Positions 30,489-43,082 of a stretch of 64,000 bases of DNA are shown here, piece after piece. The stretch is from the NCBI GenBank assembly GCA_023614405.1, contig CM042685.1, forward strand, positions 185,910,257 through 185,974,256, read 5' to 3'. Source of the stretch: Avena insularis (Eukaryota > Streptophyta > Magnoliopsida > Poales > Poaceae). The stretch's first letter is position 1; every line of letters begins with the position of its first letter. The notes below the pieces were generated by a model. The model ran no database searches. It worked only from the letters and a program-made list of their open reading frames with translations, and was not told the DNA's origin. The position numbers and the translations under genes are program-made.

Positions 30489-33400
30489 TGTAACACCCTC
30501 TGGTCGGCCCTATGCAAGTTTTAACGATTCCCGCCAAACCCACATAGAAACGATTCAAAGGTGCCCACCAGGCACTTGCGTGCGGGTGGAAAAAAAGTAA
30601 TATGATTACACAATAGTCCATGATGGAACCCATAGAACACATATATACAATAATGACACCATGAGTCAAGAATATAGATATACAATACAAAGATCCAAAT
30701 CACCTTGAAAACGATACAACGTCTGAGTACGGACAAGAAGCAAATGGGGCTAAGAGCCCTGAAGAATAACCAATGGCGTCCATAAACCTGCCTCGGCCAA
30801 GCCGGAAGGGTAACCCTGCTAACATCGTCGATCTTAACCTGCTAAACAAAAGGGGTGCCAACAAAGGGCAAAGGAAAGAAAGAGACTGGTCAATACCGAG
30901 GCCAGTACATAGTGAGTCTTAGAATTCGGCGGTCCTCGCCTACATAGGTATGGTGGACTAAAGTGGCAACGTAGCATGCACTAAACAACCTATAGAGACT
31001 CAATATACAACTATCGGCTATCAGAGAAAGAGGAGAAAGACCTATCTGGATCCAACCTGATACTAGCACCAAACATACCCATCCTGGTATTTCCCCCTCG
31101 AGATCAAACGAGGAAGTCAAGCCGAGGGAACTCACACGGTTGGCAGTTTTATTCATTCTTGCCATGGTGGTTATCCAACTTACTAGTCATATCAGATACA
31201 AGTCAAATTATAACAGTAAACTTTAGTTATAGTTGTCTATGATCAAGAACTGTGCTCCAAGTCGTCCATAACCGCGGACTGGCTTTTCGAAAATATTTAA
31301 CCCTAAAGGGTGCACCAAAGTTTCCACACTCACTTCGACCCTTTTTGCTAGATCAGTTAACATACTTCCATTGATATGTCGGCGGGGCCTAGGACACGAC
31401 GCTTTCCCTGACCCAAAGCAAGTACTTGGGGGGCACCCGAAAGAGCTACCCATATGAGGTATAGCTAATCCTCCGCGTACGGACCCTAAGGTTGTATGGA
31501 CTTGCACGACAGAAGAGGTCATAGACAAAATATTTCCGTGACAAAGTGCCGCACCTACTCAACAGTAATAAACGCTCATCGAGCAACAGGTAATAAACAT
31601 CTCATACATGGCATAAATGGCATAAGTATAGTAGTAACGCATAAAGCCCGAACTAGTTTGTGGCCTCCAGAATAGTACTTTAAAATCAGGTACTAAGCCG
31701 ACAGTGGTGCCTAGAAACCCCACATGTGGTTAGCGCGCTCGTCTCGGAACAGGTGTCAAGAACTCGGGCACTAGATGGACACAGGGGGCAGGATAACAAC
31801 CGGATCTTAACTATTACCCCTCTGTGCCTCTGCATTTATTTTACCTATTTTCAATATTAGTTATTAAACTGTAATTAAAGCCACGATCATCTCCAAAATT
31901 ACGAATATGCCAACCCCTAAGATCGGTGGAACATCGACGACACAAAACAACACCTGAGCAAGCAACTACGACTCGCAAGGCCTACTGTCTATCAAACAAC
32001 AGGTAATATGAGGTGTCCAAGGCAATATAGGCTGCAAAAGATATAACGGGTACGAAAAGACTAAAGCATCACAACACATGTAGCAATAGATCAACAGGAG
32101 GAAGTAAAGACTATAAATCTAAAATATGTAGAAAGGGGGAGAATGCTCGCCTAGGAAACGCTGCCAAAGATACATCCAAAGATCGGGTCGACACTCGCAT
32201 CAACTCATCGGCCTAATCCGTGAAGAAGCAAAGCACTAAAAGAAACATCGGATGCACTATTTAATACTACGATAGAAGATCGGGCATGATGCATGGCATG
32301 GCAAAGGTGTGATGCAGTTGGGAAATATTAATCGAAACCGGAGTTTCGACAATTGATTAGGTGGTTCATGTTGTTTAGGTACCCTAGATTTTAAATGTTG
32401 GCTTAACAAGGCAAAACATATCACTGGTTCGCTACATAAGTTTAAATGTAACCAATATATGACTAGAAAAGCCTACATATGGTCTCCATATTTAATTTAG
32501 GTGAGCTATCTAAATATCCCCAAACAGCCAAAATATGTATGCAAACATGTTCAATTAAAATGCAACAAGTATGTGTCATTATAAAATAGTGGGCTCTGAA
32601 AAAAGGGGCCACACACATGGCGGTTCGGAGATCTTGGTGTTCTCTAAGAGGGGTTCGATTTCTCAGGTCGATGGGATAGGTCTTCGGACCAAGGCTTCAG
32701 GCTTCGAATCCGGGGTTCGTCAATTCCATGAAGAAGATCTTGTTGTTCCGGAACCATCACCTCTGATCTCCGGTTGAAGTCTTGTCGTCTGTCATTTGTT
32801 GGTGTCAACTTTGGAGGATCAACGCCAATTCTTATCACCACGGAGGTATTGTTTATTGGCAAAGCAGAACTTTCCTGGCAATTACTCAAGCACACATGTA
32901 CAAGCAAACCTAATAGCAACCATCCGAGCGACAGGAACATGCAGAGGGGCTCGAGGTAGTGTTGCCGCTTGCGCCTGCGAGGCTCCACGCAGGAGAAGTA
33001 GGGACACAACGGCCATGAACGAGCGAAGACACCTCAAGGTGACAGTGAATGGGCTTGCAGGAGTGCTCGGGGAAGTTCACTCCAGGGATGGACTCGGCAG
33101 CGGCGCGGTGCTCCGAGGCGGCCGGTCGCATGGGCGCGCAGGCTGCGGGGAGGCATGGGCGGCGGAGCCGACAGGGAGGATCGGGCGATGGTCGAGATGG
33201 CTACAAGGAGAAGTAGGTGGCGGCGGTTTCCGAGGGAGGCGACGATGAGCGTGCTGTAGGCCACTCGGGAAGGGCAGCATGCTGACGGGCGTCAGCGTCT
33301 CGCAGGGCTCGTCGAGGAACAAATGGAGAGGAGAGGTGGAGGAGGATGCTGGCGGCGACGCGAGCGCCCGATGTTGGGCAGGATCTTGCGGAGCAAGGGC

Positions 33401-34224
33401 GGCCGGGGACGGTAGCGCTCAGGGCGGACGAGCTCTGGTAGCTGGGAGGCGAGGTTGTGGCCGACAGAAGAGGAGGCGTAGGGGCCTGGCGGCGGGACGA
33501 CAATGGAGTTGGCGGCGCTCGGGGGCGTCGGGGAAGAAGGGGGTCGACTTGTGTGGGAGGTTAATTCAATCGGGGAGGGGCATGGGCCAGGCATGGGATC
33601 ACATGCAGGATCAGGGATCCCGTCTGCGTGCGTGGACCATGTGGCGATGGGGAGGGATCAAGGGAGGAGCGTCGGGGATGGGTTCACGTACGGGGGTGGG
33701 GAATCGCGAGTGCAAGGCGATGGGTTGGGGCCGAGCGAGGGTGTTGGTTGTACGCGGGTTAGGGGAAGTGCGGCGGTTGGTCGTGGCTGGTTGGCGATGT
33801 GGGGGCGCGGTGGGGGTTGCTTGTTGCGTGCTATGTACATGGCGAGGAGTGTGTGCGTGGTAGGTTTCATACAGGGGTGGCAGCGGCAGGTGCGAGTAGG
33901 AGGGGTTAGGGTTAGGTGGGATGGCAGTGTTAGGGAATTGGTTCCACCAGCTGGGCCTTTTGGGCCTGTGCGGTTTAGGTCTAAGTTTTATTTTTATTTA
34001 TATAAATCATTTATCTTGTCTTTTGTTTTATTTTAAAACCTTTTAGCAAATAGTTTTGAGGCCAATAATTTGACAATTCAGGATACTACGAAATAAAGGA
34101 CAGAAGTAGTGTAGGAAACAAAATAGGGTTTCGCAAAATACTTTTATGAACAAACATGCATGATGATGCACAAAGATAAAATTAGCAAGCGATTTTCTAG
34201 TAGAGGTTTCAATGGGGTGCTACA
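30489..34224 (-). repeat. Right LTR of R (5' LTR in element sense), uninterrupted
   Basis: 3,736 bases from TGTAACACCC to GGTGCTACA. It preserves the empty site 'agaacacatatataca' where CACTA-2 sits in the other LTR. TATA box at 33995-34006. Confidence 0.9.
33995..34006 (-). promoter_or_regulatory. TATA box of the right R LTR
   Basis: Minus strand TTATATAAATAA-type box at the same relative place as in the left LTR; this one would drive the element transcript. Confidence 0.55.
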
Positions 34225-34250
34225 TTTGGAGTTAGGTTGGACTTAGTTTA
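34225..34250. repeat. Target duplications of R (TTTGG) and G (GTTTA) with 16 bases between
   Basis: 34225-34229 is the right TTTGG of R; 34246-34250 is the left GTTTA of G, paired with 52593-52597. The 16 bases between are all that remains here of the old sequence S. Confidence 0.9.
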
Positions 34251-37200
34251 TGTCAACACCCGGATTTTTAATTCCAAATGCCTGTTATGCCATACATCGC
34301 AATCCCAGGATTACCAATTTTGCGAGACATAACAGATTGGTACCATAGTTCATCATCCATTACAAACCATAATAAAGGTCTTACAAATAAAGGATCTCAT
34401 GATCCAGTCTTAATACAATCAACGCAGCGGAATAATATAATAACGGTAGCATGGGCGAAGCTCCATCTTCAGGCTCACAAGCAATGCTGACGATGGGAGA
34501 TGATCCTAGTTGTCATAGACTTCCTGCTGTCCATCATCCTGGTTGTCCACCTCATAGTCTGGCCATAGGAATAGCTAGGGACAAAGCCATGATTACTCTT
34601 TAAGTACTCGCAAACTATCACTAACAAGTAAGGTGGTTCAAGTAGGAATCCTAAGCTCTAGGTTGTTTTGCAAAAAGCCAGATTTACTCTAACTGAGTTT
34701 AGAAGTAAAGAAAACTAGTTTAATGTTTTACAATACCTAAGAGGAAACTTAGTTTTCATGTTCACAACCCTGTTGTGGTCAAGTCAGAGTCATAGTTCAT
34801 TTCACAAGTCATTTTGAAAACATCTGACGACAGAACAGTATGGCCACTCCAACTGTCCATAATCACGGACGTGGCTCTTCGAATAGTTTGACACTCTGTA
34901 GAGGTGGTACACTTTCACCACAACATTCGATACATCCGTCAGGAACAATCCCGAATCACCATACTCAGAATGCGGATAATCAATCCTAACCTTTCAATTA
35001 CAGACCCTAGTAAAGGCACCTCCCCTATGAGTTTGGCCTCCCAACCATGACCATCTGTCATCTTGGGAACTGCACAGGTAGACAATCATAACGAGGTAGC
35101 CTCAGCTCAAACCTCTTCCACAAGGGAACCCATACTAAGGTATATAAACTATTAGTCAAGCCCTACCCAAATTCGGGTATTATGGTTGTACGGTAAAATT
35201 GGAATGGTGTCGCATCCGAACGCAACCATCAGTTTTACAAAGGGGCTAAGGCTCATGCCTCAACATTTTCATCATCAAATCATCTGGTGTTCATAACACA
35301 TGTCAAAACATTTCATTAGAATGACTCATCATTCTAAGGTTTTCATAATCATTTTCACCAAGTATTCCCATCTAAAGTGATCAAATTTTATGCTTAACAC
35401 TAGCCACTAAATTGGGGGTAATCACTAATGAGGGGTGCTCATCAAGTGTGACCAAGTCTAACCTCATGCCTCAGTATGACATCTAGTTCTATCTATCTTA
35501 GGCCAAGTTTTATGCTCTTTATGCTACCCCTAAACATCTCTCCAAAACTCACTAAATACTAACTAGAAGTAATAAAGAACTTTGATAAAGAAATAAAAGA
35601 ATAAGGCTTGCAAGTAAAATTGGGATTTGGTATAATCAAGGTTGCATAACCAAATAGGTCAAAGGCCTCTAGTTTGCATAGTTATCATGCAAGTGTTAGC
35701 TTGCTAAGATGGCTTGCATTAGATAGCTTGCCTTGAGTAGTGTAGTGGTTGAAGTTCTCCTCTGCTTCCTCTTTGTAGTAGTCTACTTCCTCTTCGTATC
35801 CTTGGTCGGTACTAGCGTCTATAAATAAATTCGAGGTACACAATCACCAAACAATACTTAACTACTTCTATTTGGCACACAAATGTTCACACTAGATGAT
35901 CTAGCATCATCCTAATCATCACAAGGATTCAAGCCTTAATCTTATTTATTTTATTTTGGAAAAGTAATTTCTACTCATTGAAAACTACTTAAGATTTAGT
36001 ATTCTCCAATTAAAATATGGGATCATGTTGACACATGTCAGCACCACATATTTCAATCCTTGGGAATGTGATTTAAAGTGGTGTCACAATTTAATAAGGT
36101 TTAACATTATTATTTTAATTAATTAGAGTGACTAGAAATGCCTATGGGGCATTCTTTTAGTACTTGTCCATTATTACTGCAAGTAAACCTAGATATTTTT
36201 ATATATTCAGAAAGGTTTTGTCAAATGTGATTTTTGAGAGTTGGAATCACCTCAAAAGCATTTATTGTTGATTTCTGAAAAATGTTGGAATGCAGAAAAG
36301 CCTCTTACTTATTATGTTTACTATAGATGATCTATAATTCCAAATGGTTTGAATCCAACGGGCTTGGATTACCAATTTCAATACCTTTCGAACAAAATTA
36401 GTTTCATGCAAGTTGATTTAGTGAATCTCCCTGAATTGATTTTTGAATCTACTGATAGAACTAGGGTTTGAACTAAATTGAAAAATCTAAATTTGAATTA
36501 ACTGGGTCGCGCGGGAACTAACTGTGCCGGCCCACTACGCACAGCGCAGTGCGTGGGATGAGTTAAGTGATGGCCCCACGCATCAGCGACTCTGGTTACG
36601 CGAAGCGGTAAGTGGCAATCTGGACCGTGCGATTACCATCTAATCTAACGGCTTGGGTGTGTCATATCCGTCGGGCAGCGCCGGCAAGACTGAACCCTAA
36701 CGCGGCGGTGGGGTTCGTGTAAGGCTCACCAGGGCTCCATCTAGGGTCGGCGTTGGGGGCGAACAACATTCTCGATGACAGCGGTTCAAACGGTGGCTGC
36801 GTCAGCTCCTAGGGTGGCTCCAATCAATGGCTCCTCTTCTCCTCCTTCGCGGCAGACTCCGGTGAAATTCCGTCGACCCGGTGCTCGCCTTGCTCCGGGG
36901 AAGGTCAGTGGTGCTCTGTGAGAGGTGGGGAGTGAGATGGTGTGGCGAATTGAGGCTGGGGAGGCCTCCTTTTATAGCCGAGCGAGAGAGCCAGAGCGGC
37001 ATGGGTAGAGGTCATCGGGGTCGACGGTGCAGTGAGCTAATGGCATGGCGGAGGGCGTAGGCCGGTGCGCAGTCTCCTGGCAATGCACAAGGACTTAATG
37101 GCGCGACAAGGGGCGGTCGAGGTTGTTTGGAAAGGTAGACTCTCTGCGCGGCATCGACGATGGTTTTGACAACGCATAGGTGCTACAGGTCACGCGGCGA

Positions 37201-38221
37201 CGAACGAGGGTGTCTGGGAGGTTCCTAGGGTCGTGGTGATTGCAAGCACGAGCGACGAAGGCGAGGCGCGGTGTGTGCGAGCGTGTCGGGCGTGGCGCTT
37301 TGGCGTGCTCACGGCATGGCGCAGATACATTGGGCGCGACTATGCTGGGGTGGTCCAGGGCCTGGATGCGTGCGAGGGCTGGAAAGGGGGTGGTGGTGGA
37401 CGGTCAACTGCCTCCTGGACATGGTGGCTAGGCACGGTGATGGCTCCTGCTAGCTAGCCATGGTCGGCTGGCAAGGGGGAGCTCGGGTTGGCATGGCACT
37501 GGTGCAATGGTAGCTTGCTAGGTTGTTCAATGCTTGTGTGCTCACTGGGGAGACAAGGGGAGAGATTTGGGTGCAAAGAGGGAACAAAGCATTGATCAAA
37601 AATAGTGTTAGTTAGGCAGGTTTTACTATGATCACCAAGTGTTTGATGAAATGGCCAAAATAAATTCAGTTTGAAATTTTGGATGAAATTTGGTGGGTGT
37701 ACTGGTCACATACTTGGTAGTACCTGGCTGCTTGGGTTTGTCAAGGTGAACTGGTTTGAGTGGTTTTTGAGAAATGGTGATCTTAGTACCTACACTTGAT
37801 TTAGTTTTGAATTTTCATTTGAATATATTTGAAATCTGTTTCTGTTGGTTTGCAAAGTGGGCTTGGGTTCACTTGTACTTGTTCTAGCAAGGGGTGAAAA
37901 GAATTGGATGTGTTTTTGTTAGAAAACTTGGACTAGAAACACTCAAAGTGGTCTAGTGGTCAAAATGACCATTTACTTGTAATGTCTATATTTGAATTTC
38001 TCTTGATTTGATTCTTCTTGGAAATGATTTCGATGATGTTGTTTTCATCCTTAAACCAATCCTTGCCATTCATAACAATAAAACAATTCATTGCAAGAAT
38101 TCATGCATTCATCACATACACACATGCATTCATATTGATTTTAATAACAAAAGTTTTTGTTAACCCTAAACATGGGTGATTAGAACTTGATAATCTTTAT
38201 TAATATTTTTGGGATGTTACA
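34251..38221 (-). repeat. Left LTR of G (3' LTR in element sense)
   Basis: 3,971 bases. TATA box at 36977-36968 (minus CTATAAAAGG). On the minus strand it starts TGTAACATCCC directly after the polypurine tract. Confidence 0.92.
36968..36977 (-). promoter_or_regulatory. TATA box of the left G LTR
   Basis: Minus strand CTATAAAAGG about 1.25 kb inside the LTR, with GC-rich transcribed sequence beyond it. Confidence 0.65.
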
Positions 38222-38235
38222 AACCTTCCCCCCTT
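38222..38235 (-). promoter_or_regulatory. Polypurine tract of G
   Basis: Minus strand AAGGGGGGAAGGTT, immediately before the LTR start TGTAACATCC; plus-strand DNA priming site. Confidence 0.85.
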
Positions 38236-38545
38236 AAACAAAATCTCGTCCCGAGATTTGAGAAAAAAATAAAACTAGGATTTAAAGAGATCTGGAAAGT
38301 CAGTCCTAATGTAATCTTCTCGCTCCCAAGTAGCTTCTTCTTTAGTGTGGTTACTCCACTTGATCTTGAGAAACTTGATACTCCGGGTTCTGGTGGTTCT
38401 GAAGGCTTCTTCCAAAATACGAATGGGTACTTCGGGATATGTTAGGTCATTGTTGATCTATATGGTCCTGTGATCAACATTCTTGAAAACTTCGGTCTTC
38501 TCCGGGACTTCTAGGCATTTGCGAAGTAACGAGATATGAAACACA

Positions 38546-38550
38546 TTATG
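38546..38550. repeat. Target duplication of the copia, TTATG, left copy
   Basis: TTATG directly precedes TGAAGGAAAT; the partner at 43083-43087 directly follows CCCTTCA. Confidence 0.9.
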
Positions 38551-39809
38551 TGAAGGAAATATGCCCTAGAGGCAATCATAGAGATGATTATATTTCTTAT
38601 GTATCCATGAGTTATTGTATTGTTCCTTGAATATCCATATCAGGCAACTTGTATTGATTGTCAATTATGTGAATTGTTTGTGAAACTCTTTACTTGTATG
38701 GTTATTTAATACTTGTCCCTAGTCGGAGTTCATGTGATGACACATGTGAATATTAGACTAGCACATCGATTGGTTGATGACTATGTTTCGCAAGTCATAG
38801 ACATGGAGATGTCAAACCAATGATGTGGACACATGTTATGAACATGGGGTTGGACTGACCCAACTTGAGACTGGCAATTAGTTGCAGCTCTCTCTCTACA
38901 CATCATGTACGTTTTGTCCTTAGACCTGAGATTGTCGCATGTACTTGAGATGTGGATCGACATACTTTGGGGCTATCAGACGCTACTCCATAACTGGGTA
39001 GTTATAAAGGTAGCTATCGGGTTTGTCCTGAAGCATGCTTCAAGGCATGGTCAATCAAGATGGGATTTGCCCCCCTCTACTTGAGAGAGATATCTCTGGG
39101 GCCCTCGAGTGATCGGATCCAGAAATGCATGGCCGTGCTACATATGGTTAAAAGGTAACCTAGTAAAGGGATTCCGAATCATAGTATCGAGATAGGGAGG
39201 TCAGCTTGGAGCTAGACCAAATATCGTGAGGAAAAGGGAAAGACATGTACTAAACTTTATGATGGTTCGTCCGATATGATCTTTGTATGCGTTTAGGAGT
39301 TGGCACGTCTTGCTAGAGGCCGCTACCAACTATTGACAGAATAAGTGTATTCGTGTCATGTCTATACGTATATGAACCTATAGGGTCACACTCTTAAGGG
39401 GCTGGAAGCCTAATGAGGATTTGATCTGAATTAGACCAGGCTTAGGCTACTAATGGGCTGCTAATGTAGAAGCGCACTAGGGACGCATATATAAGAGGGG
39501 GTGGGGCGAGCTGACTAGGGTTAGACCATTCCACCCACCTAGCCATACCGGCGTCGGCGCTTCCACCCTGTACGTGTGGATACCTCGGAGGCGCTGCATC
39601 TGTGGCGCTTGGACGAGCCGCGCAAGGGGAGCTGCTCGTGGGACGAGAAGGAGGAGGAGACATAGACCGTCTACACTACATCGACGCGCTTCATCAAGTT
39701 CCGCAACTGCGCGTCTAGTCGTAATCCCGTGATTTATGACAACAGTATTCCTGGTTTACGCGGTAGAAATTTTTGATTTGCGCTAGTGTAACCTACCCGT
39801 ATCCCTTCA
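38551..39809 (+). repeat. 5' LTR of the copia
   Basis: 1,259 bases bounded by TGAAGG...CCTTCA. TATA box TATATAAG at 39488-39495. Confidence 0.9.
39488..39495 (+). promoter_or_regulatory. TATA box of the copia 5' LTR
   Basis: TATATAAG followed by G-rich sequence, 320 bases before the LTR end; repeated at 42726-42733 in the 3' LTR. Confidence 0.7.
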
Positions 39810-39810
39810 G

Positions 39811-39823
39811 TGGTATCAGAGCC
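39811..39823 (+). promoter_or_regulatory. Primer-binding site of the copia, tRNA-iMet type
   Basis: TGGTATCAGAGCC one base after the 5' LTR. Confidence 0.9.
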
Positions 39824-41226
39824 GATGCTGTTCAGTTATAGGTTTGGGATGATTGCATATGGTGATATGCAGATTGATATGAATGATGTGATCGTTTGTA
39901 TTGCGGTGGTTCAGGATTGATCTATGATCTTGCTTTCCGTGATCGTGATTCTGAGGTCCTCGAACGACTTAACCCTACCAGTCGGCTTACTCCATCGGGG
40001 TAGACAGTGACACACAAATCCTGTTGAATCACGCGAAGATCAATATGATTGATCAAATCGGAACCTAGATCTAAAATCGATGTACCGTGATCAAAGGAGT
40101 TTGATCGAATCGGAACAGTAGTCGGTTTATGGTAAATTTGATTTGCTGATCAAAATCCTTAAAGAAAATTGTGTAGATTCGATATCTCATTTTTCACAGT
40201 TTTGCCAATCAATACCGCGAGGGGCGCTTCCCCTTCGAACCCCGCAAGGGGGAGACCCCCTAGACCCCCCTAGTTGTAGCACATTTTTGTATCTCGTTAA
40301 GGTAACTAGGTGCTGCGAGGTCACATGATCCGGTAGAATGTGATTCTATGCATAACTTGTTTTTGCAGGATGTATGTGATCAGTATGGCCCATATATGTA
40401 TGTGATGCATGTATGAAATTTATAATGACCTGCGTGTCGTGAGTAGGGCAACACGACTGGAGCCATGTGTGTTGTCAATTATTGTAATGGCCTGCGTGCC
40501 AACTTGTGATGATCCCAATACTATGTAATTTTGATTACTAGCTGTTAGGAGTAATAGTTTGTATTAGTTCTTGGAGGACTCATCACTTGGAGGATGGCTC
40601 GCATGGAACATGAAGATGGAGATCATCATGGTGGACAGGTTCTATGGCGATAGAGATCACCATGAGAAAATGGGCCATACTGTGTCACAACTATGTGAAT
40701 GCTATTATTATGCGTTTTACTCTATGCATGCTTAGATGATAGAAGTAGAAGGATCCCTCACAAAGTTTAAGTTAAACCATGCCCTCCCAACCAAACCTTG
40801 CACCATCCTATGCCCTGTACAATCATTGGTGGGCCTATGAAACTAGGGTGCCGCGGTTTTCCTTGGCTGGATGGGTTTGTATCGGATACCTACACGCATA
40901 AGGGTTGGTGAGCCTGACAAGGTCATCTTAACAGTTAAGGACCTTGGGGCATAAAGGTTGGGCGCCTAGTTTTGACATAGAGATGTCACCCAACAACAAG
41001 AGTCATATGTGATATGATTAGCAAGTGTTGCTTACTGATTTACCTTGTCTTCTAGCAGTGATGCTAAAGCTCACTAGTCAACTTGTTAATTGTGGATCTT
41101 GAATCACTTAGTATCAATAGAGGGATATTGATTTAAGTGGGAGTATATGCTATTAAATTGTTTAATATGTTTTACTCTTTCATGGTTACATGGCTTAGTA
41201 TTTTGCATGTTTTCTATTATAGATCA
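39824..41226 (+). other. Untranslated leader of the copia, 1.4 kb
   Basis: No ORF with recognisable content. A G/C-rich patch with 'ggggcgcttccccttcgaac' lies near 40210. Long leaders between primer site and gag are usual in this group. Confidence 0.6.
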
Positions 41227-42590
41227 ATGGCACCGAACACTGCATCACCTTTTTCTTTGCGTTCGATTCTTGACAAATATAAACTAAATGGAACAAACTA
41301 TTCGGACTAGATCCGTAACCTGAGAATTTTTCTCAGGTCTGATAAAAAGGAAACGGTTCTGGATACCCCAATCCCCGATGAACCTGCTGATAATGCATCT
41401 GCTGCCCTAAAGAACGCCTACAAGAGAGCATGTGATGATTCTCTTGAGGTTAGCTGTCTTATGCTTGCATGCATAGAACCTGAACTCCAAAAGAAGTTTG
41501 AGGATCAAGATGCGTACGATATGATCATCACGCTTAAGGACATGTTCCAAGATCAGGCAAGGACTGAGAGGTACAACGTTGCCAAGTCCTTTTTCGAATG
41601 CAAGCTAGCAGAGGGAGCAGCTGTAGGCCCCCATGCGATCAAAATGGTTGGTTACAGTCAGACTTTGGAAAAGCTTGGTTTTCCACTAGGCCAAGAGTTG
41701 GCTACTGACTTCATTTTGGCGTCTCTTCCATCCAGCTATGGGCAGTTCATTTCGAACTACCATATGCATGGGGTGGAGAAGGTCCTTGATGAGTTATGCG
41801 GGATGCTAAAAACAGCAGAAAGTGACATGAATAAGTGTGCAGGGCATAGCCATGTGATGGCTGTGCAAAACAAGCCTAGCTTCAAGAAAAAGGGTACTTC
41901 TTGGAAGAAGAAGGGCAAGGCTAAGGATACGATCCCTAAGCCTGCACCCAAGCAAAAGGCTGGACCTGTAGAAGACACTGAGTGCTTCTTTTGTCATGAA
42001 CATGGCCACTAGAAGAGAAATTGCAGCAAGTACCAGGCTTCTTTGAAGAAGAGTGGAAGTAAGAGTACTTCCCACTCAGGTACGCTTGTTGTAAATGTTG
42101 TGGACATTCTTCTCACTGATTCCTATCTTAACTCTTGGGTATTTGATACCGGATCGGTTGCTCATATTTGCAATCCGATGCAAGGGCTAATAAGGACTAG
42201 AGAAGTGCAGAAAGGCGAAGTGGATTTTCATGTCGGAAATAAAGCAAGGGTTGTTGCATTGTTCGTCGGCGTCATGCAACTTCACCTTCCGTCAAGATTT
42301 ATTATGGAGTTGAATAATTGTTATTACATTCCTAGTATGGGTCGAAACATTTTATCACCTTCATGTTTGATGAGGGATGGTTATTCATTCACAAGTGCAA
42401 ACAATGGTTATGTAATCTCTAAGAATGATATGTTTATGGCTAATGCTCCCATTGTGAATGGGTTATTTATTTTAAATCTTGATGATGCATCTATTTACAA
42501 TGTTAGTGCTAAAAGGCTTCGGCCTAATGATTTGAGTCCTACCTATTTATGGAATTGTTGTTTGGGGGCATATAAGTGAAAAGCGCATTC
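41227..42590 (+). pseudogene. Copia gag and protease, two point stops, truncated at pre-integrase
   Basis: ATG 41227 starts MAPNTASPFSLRSILDKYKL. The gag continues with SCLMLACIEPELQKKF and LPSSYGQFISNYHMHG, and a CCHC knuckle CFFCHEHGH...KRNC near 41985-42024. The protease motif SWVFDTGSVAHICN lies near 42137. The frame then reaches the pre-integrase motif, where an extra G (about 42563-42567) shifts it and TGA follows at 42577-42579. Coding sequence continues in the shifted frame to about 42589 and joins the middle of the LTR. TAG codons at 41308-41310 and 42010-42012 both stand where this family has Trp, consistent with TGG to TAG changes. Reverse transcriptase and integrase are deleted. 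Confidence 0.9.
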
Positions 42591-43082
42591 GTGTCATGTC
42601 TATACGTATATGAACCTATAGGGTCACACTCTTAAGGGGTTGGAAGCCTAATGAGGATTTGATCCAAATTAGAACAGGCTTAGGCTACTAATGGGATGCT
42701 AATGTAGAAGCCCACTAGGGATGCCTATATAAGAGAGGGTGGGGCGAGCTGACCAGGGTTAGACCATTCCACCCAGTCGCCATACCTCTCGCCTGTGTTG
42801 CACGTGCGGACCTAGCAGTCCGGCGTCTGACGCTTCCACCCTGTACGTGTGGATACCTCGGAGGCCCTGCATCTGTGGCGCTTGGACGAGCCGCGCAAGG
42901 GGAGCTGCTCGTGGGACGAGAAAGAGGAGGAGACGTAGATCGTCTACAATGCATCGATGCACTTCATCAAGTTCCGCAACTGCGCATCTAGTGGTAATCC
43001 CGTGATCTATGACAACAGTATTCCTGGTTTACGCGGTAGAAAATTTTGATCTGCGCTAGTGTATCCTACCCGTATCCCTTCA
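42590..43082 (+). repeat. Partial 3' LTR of the copia
   Basis: It aligns with 39350-39809 of the 5' LTR from 'cgtgtcatgtctatacg' on. It carries a segment near 42775-42835 ('ctctcgcctgtgttgcacgt' and following) that is shorter in the 5' LTR. The junction with coding sequence shares only 'att', as expected for illegitimate recombination. Confidence 0.88.

Larger units (their letters stand above)
13475..34224 (-). mobile_element. R: large non-autonomous LTR retrotransposon (LARD-like)
   Basis: Two long direct repeats starting TGTAACACCCTCTGG and ending GGGTGCTACA flank an interior of only 856 bases (29633-30488). Perfect 5-bp duplications TTTGG lie outside both ends. The left LTR (13475-29632) is split by CACTA-2; without it the LTR is about 3.82 kb, against 3.74 kb for the right LTR. 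The primer site next to the right LTR (30485-30474, TGGTATCAGAGC) shows minus-strand orientation. No gag or pol coding is present anywhere, so it depends on another element for movement. By eye the two LTRs differ at roughly 8% of positions in a 215-base comparison, so the insertion is not recent. Confidence 0.9.
38551..43082 (+). mobile_element. Copia LTR retrotransposon, internally deleted, nested in G
   Basis: The 5' LTR 38551-39809 starts TGAAGGAAATATGCC and ends CCCTTCA. A tRNA-iMet primer site, a leader, a gag-protease frame (41227-42590) and a partial 3' LTR (42590-43082) follow. Everything from the pre-integrase region through RNase H and the first 0.8 kb of the 3' LTR is deleted. Perfect 5-bp duplications show it landed in the integrase region of G. 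The LTR opening resembles the Angela/BARE group of Triticeae copia elements, but the following sequence differs, so I leave the family unnamed. Confidence 0.92.

Noticed and set aside
37233..37457. Overlapping GC-rich frames, repeated near 51594-51818
   Set aside because: They are the same position in the two G LTRs, in the GC-rich part near the TATA box, without domains or preferred frame.
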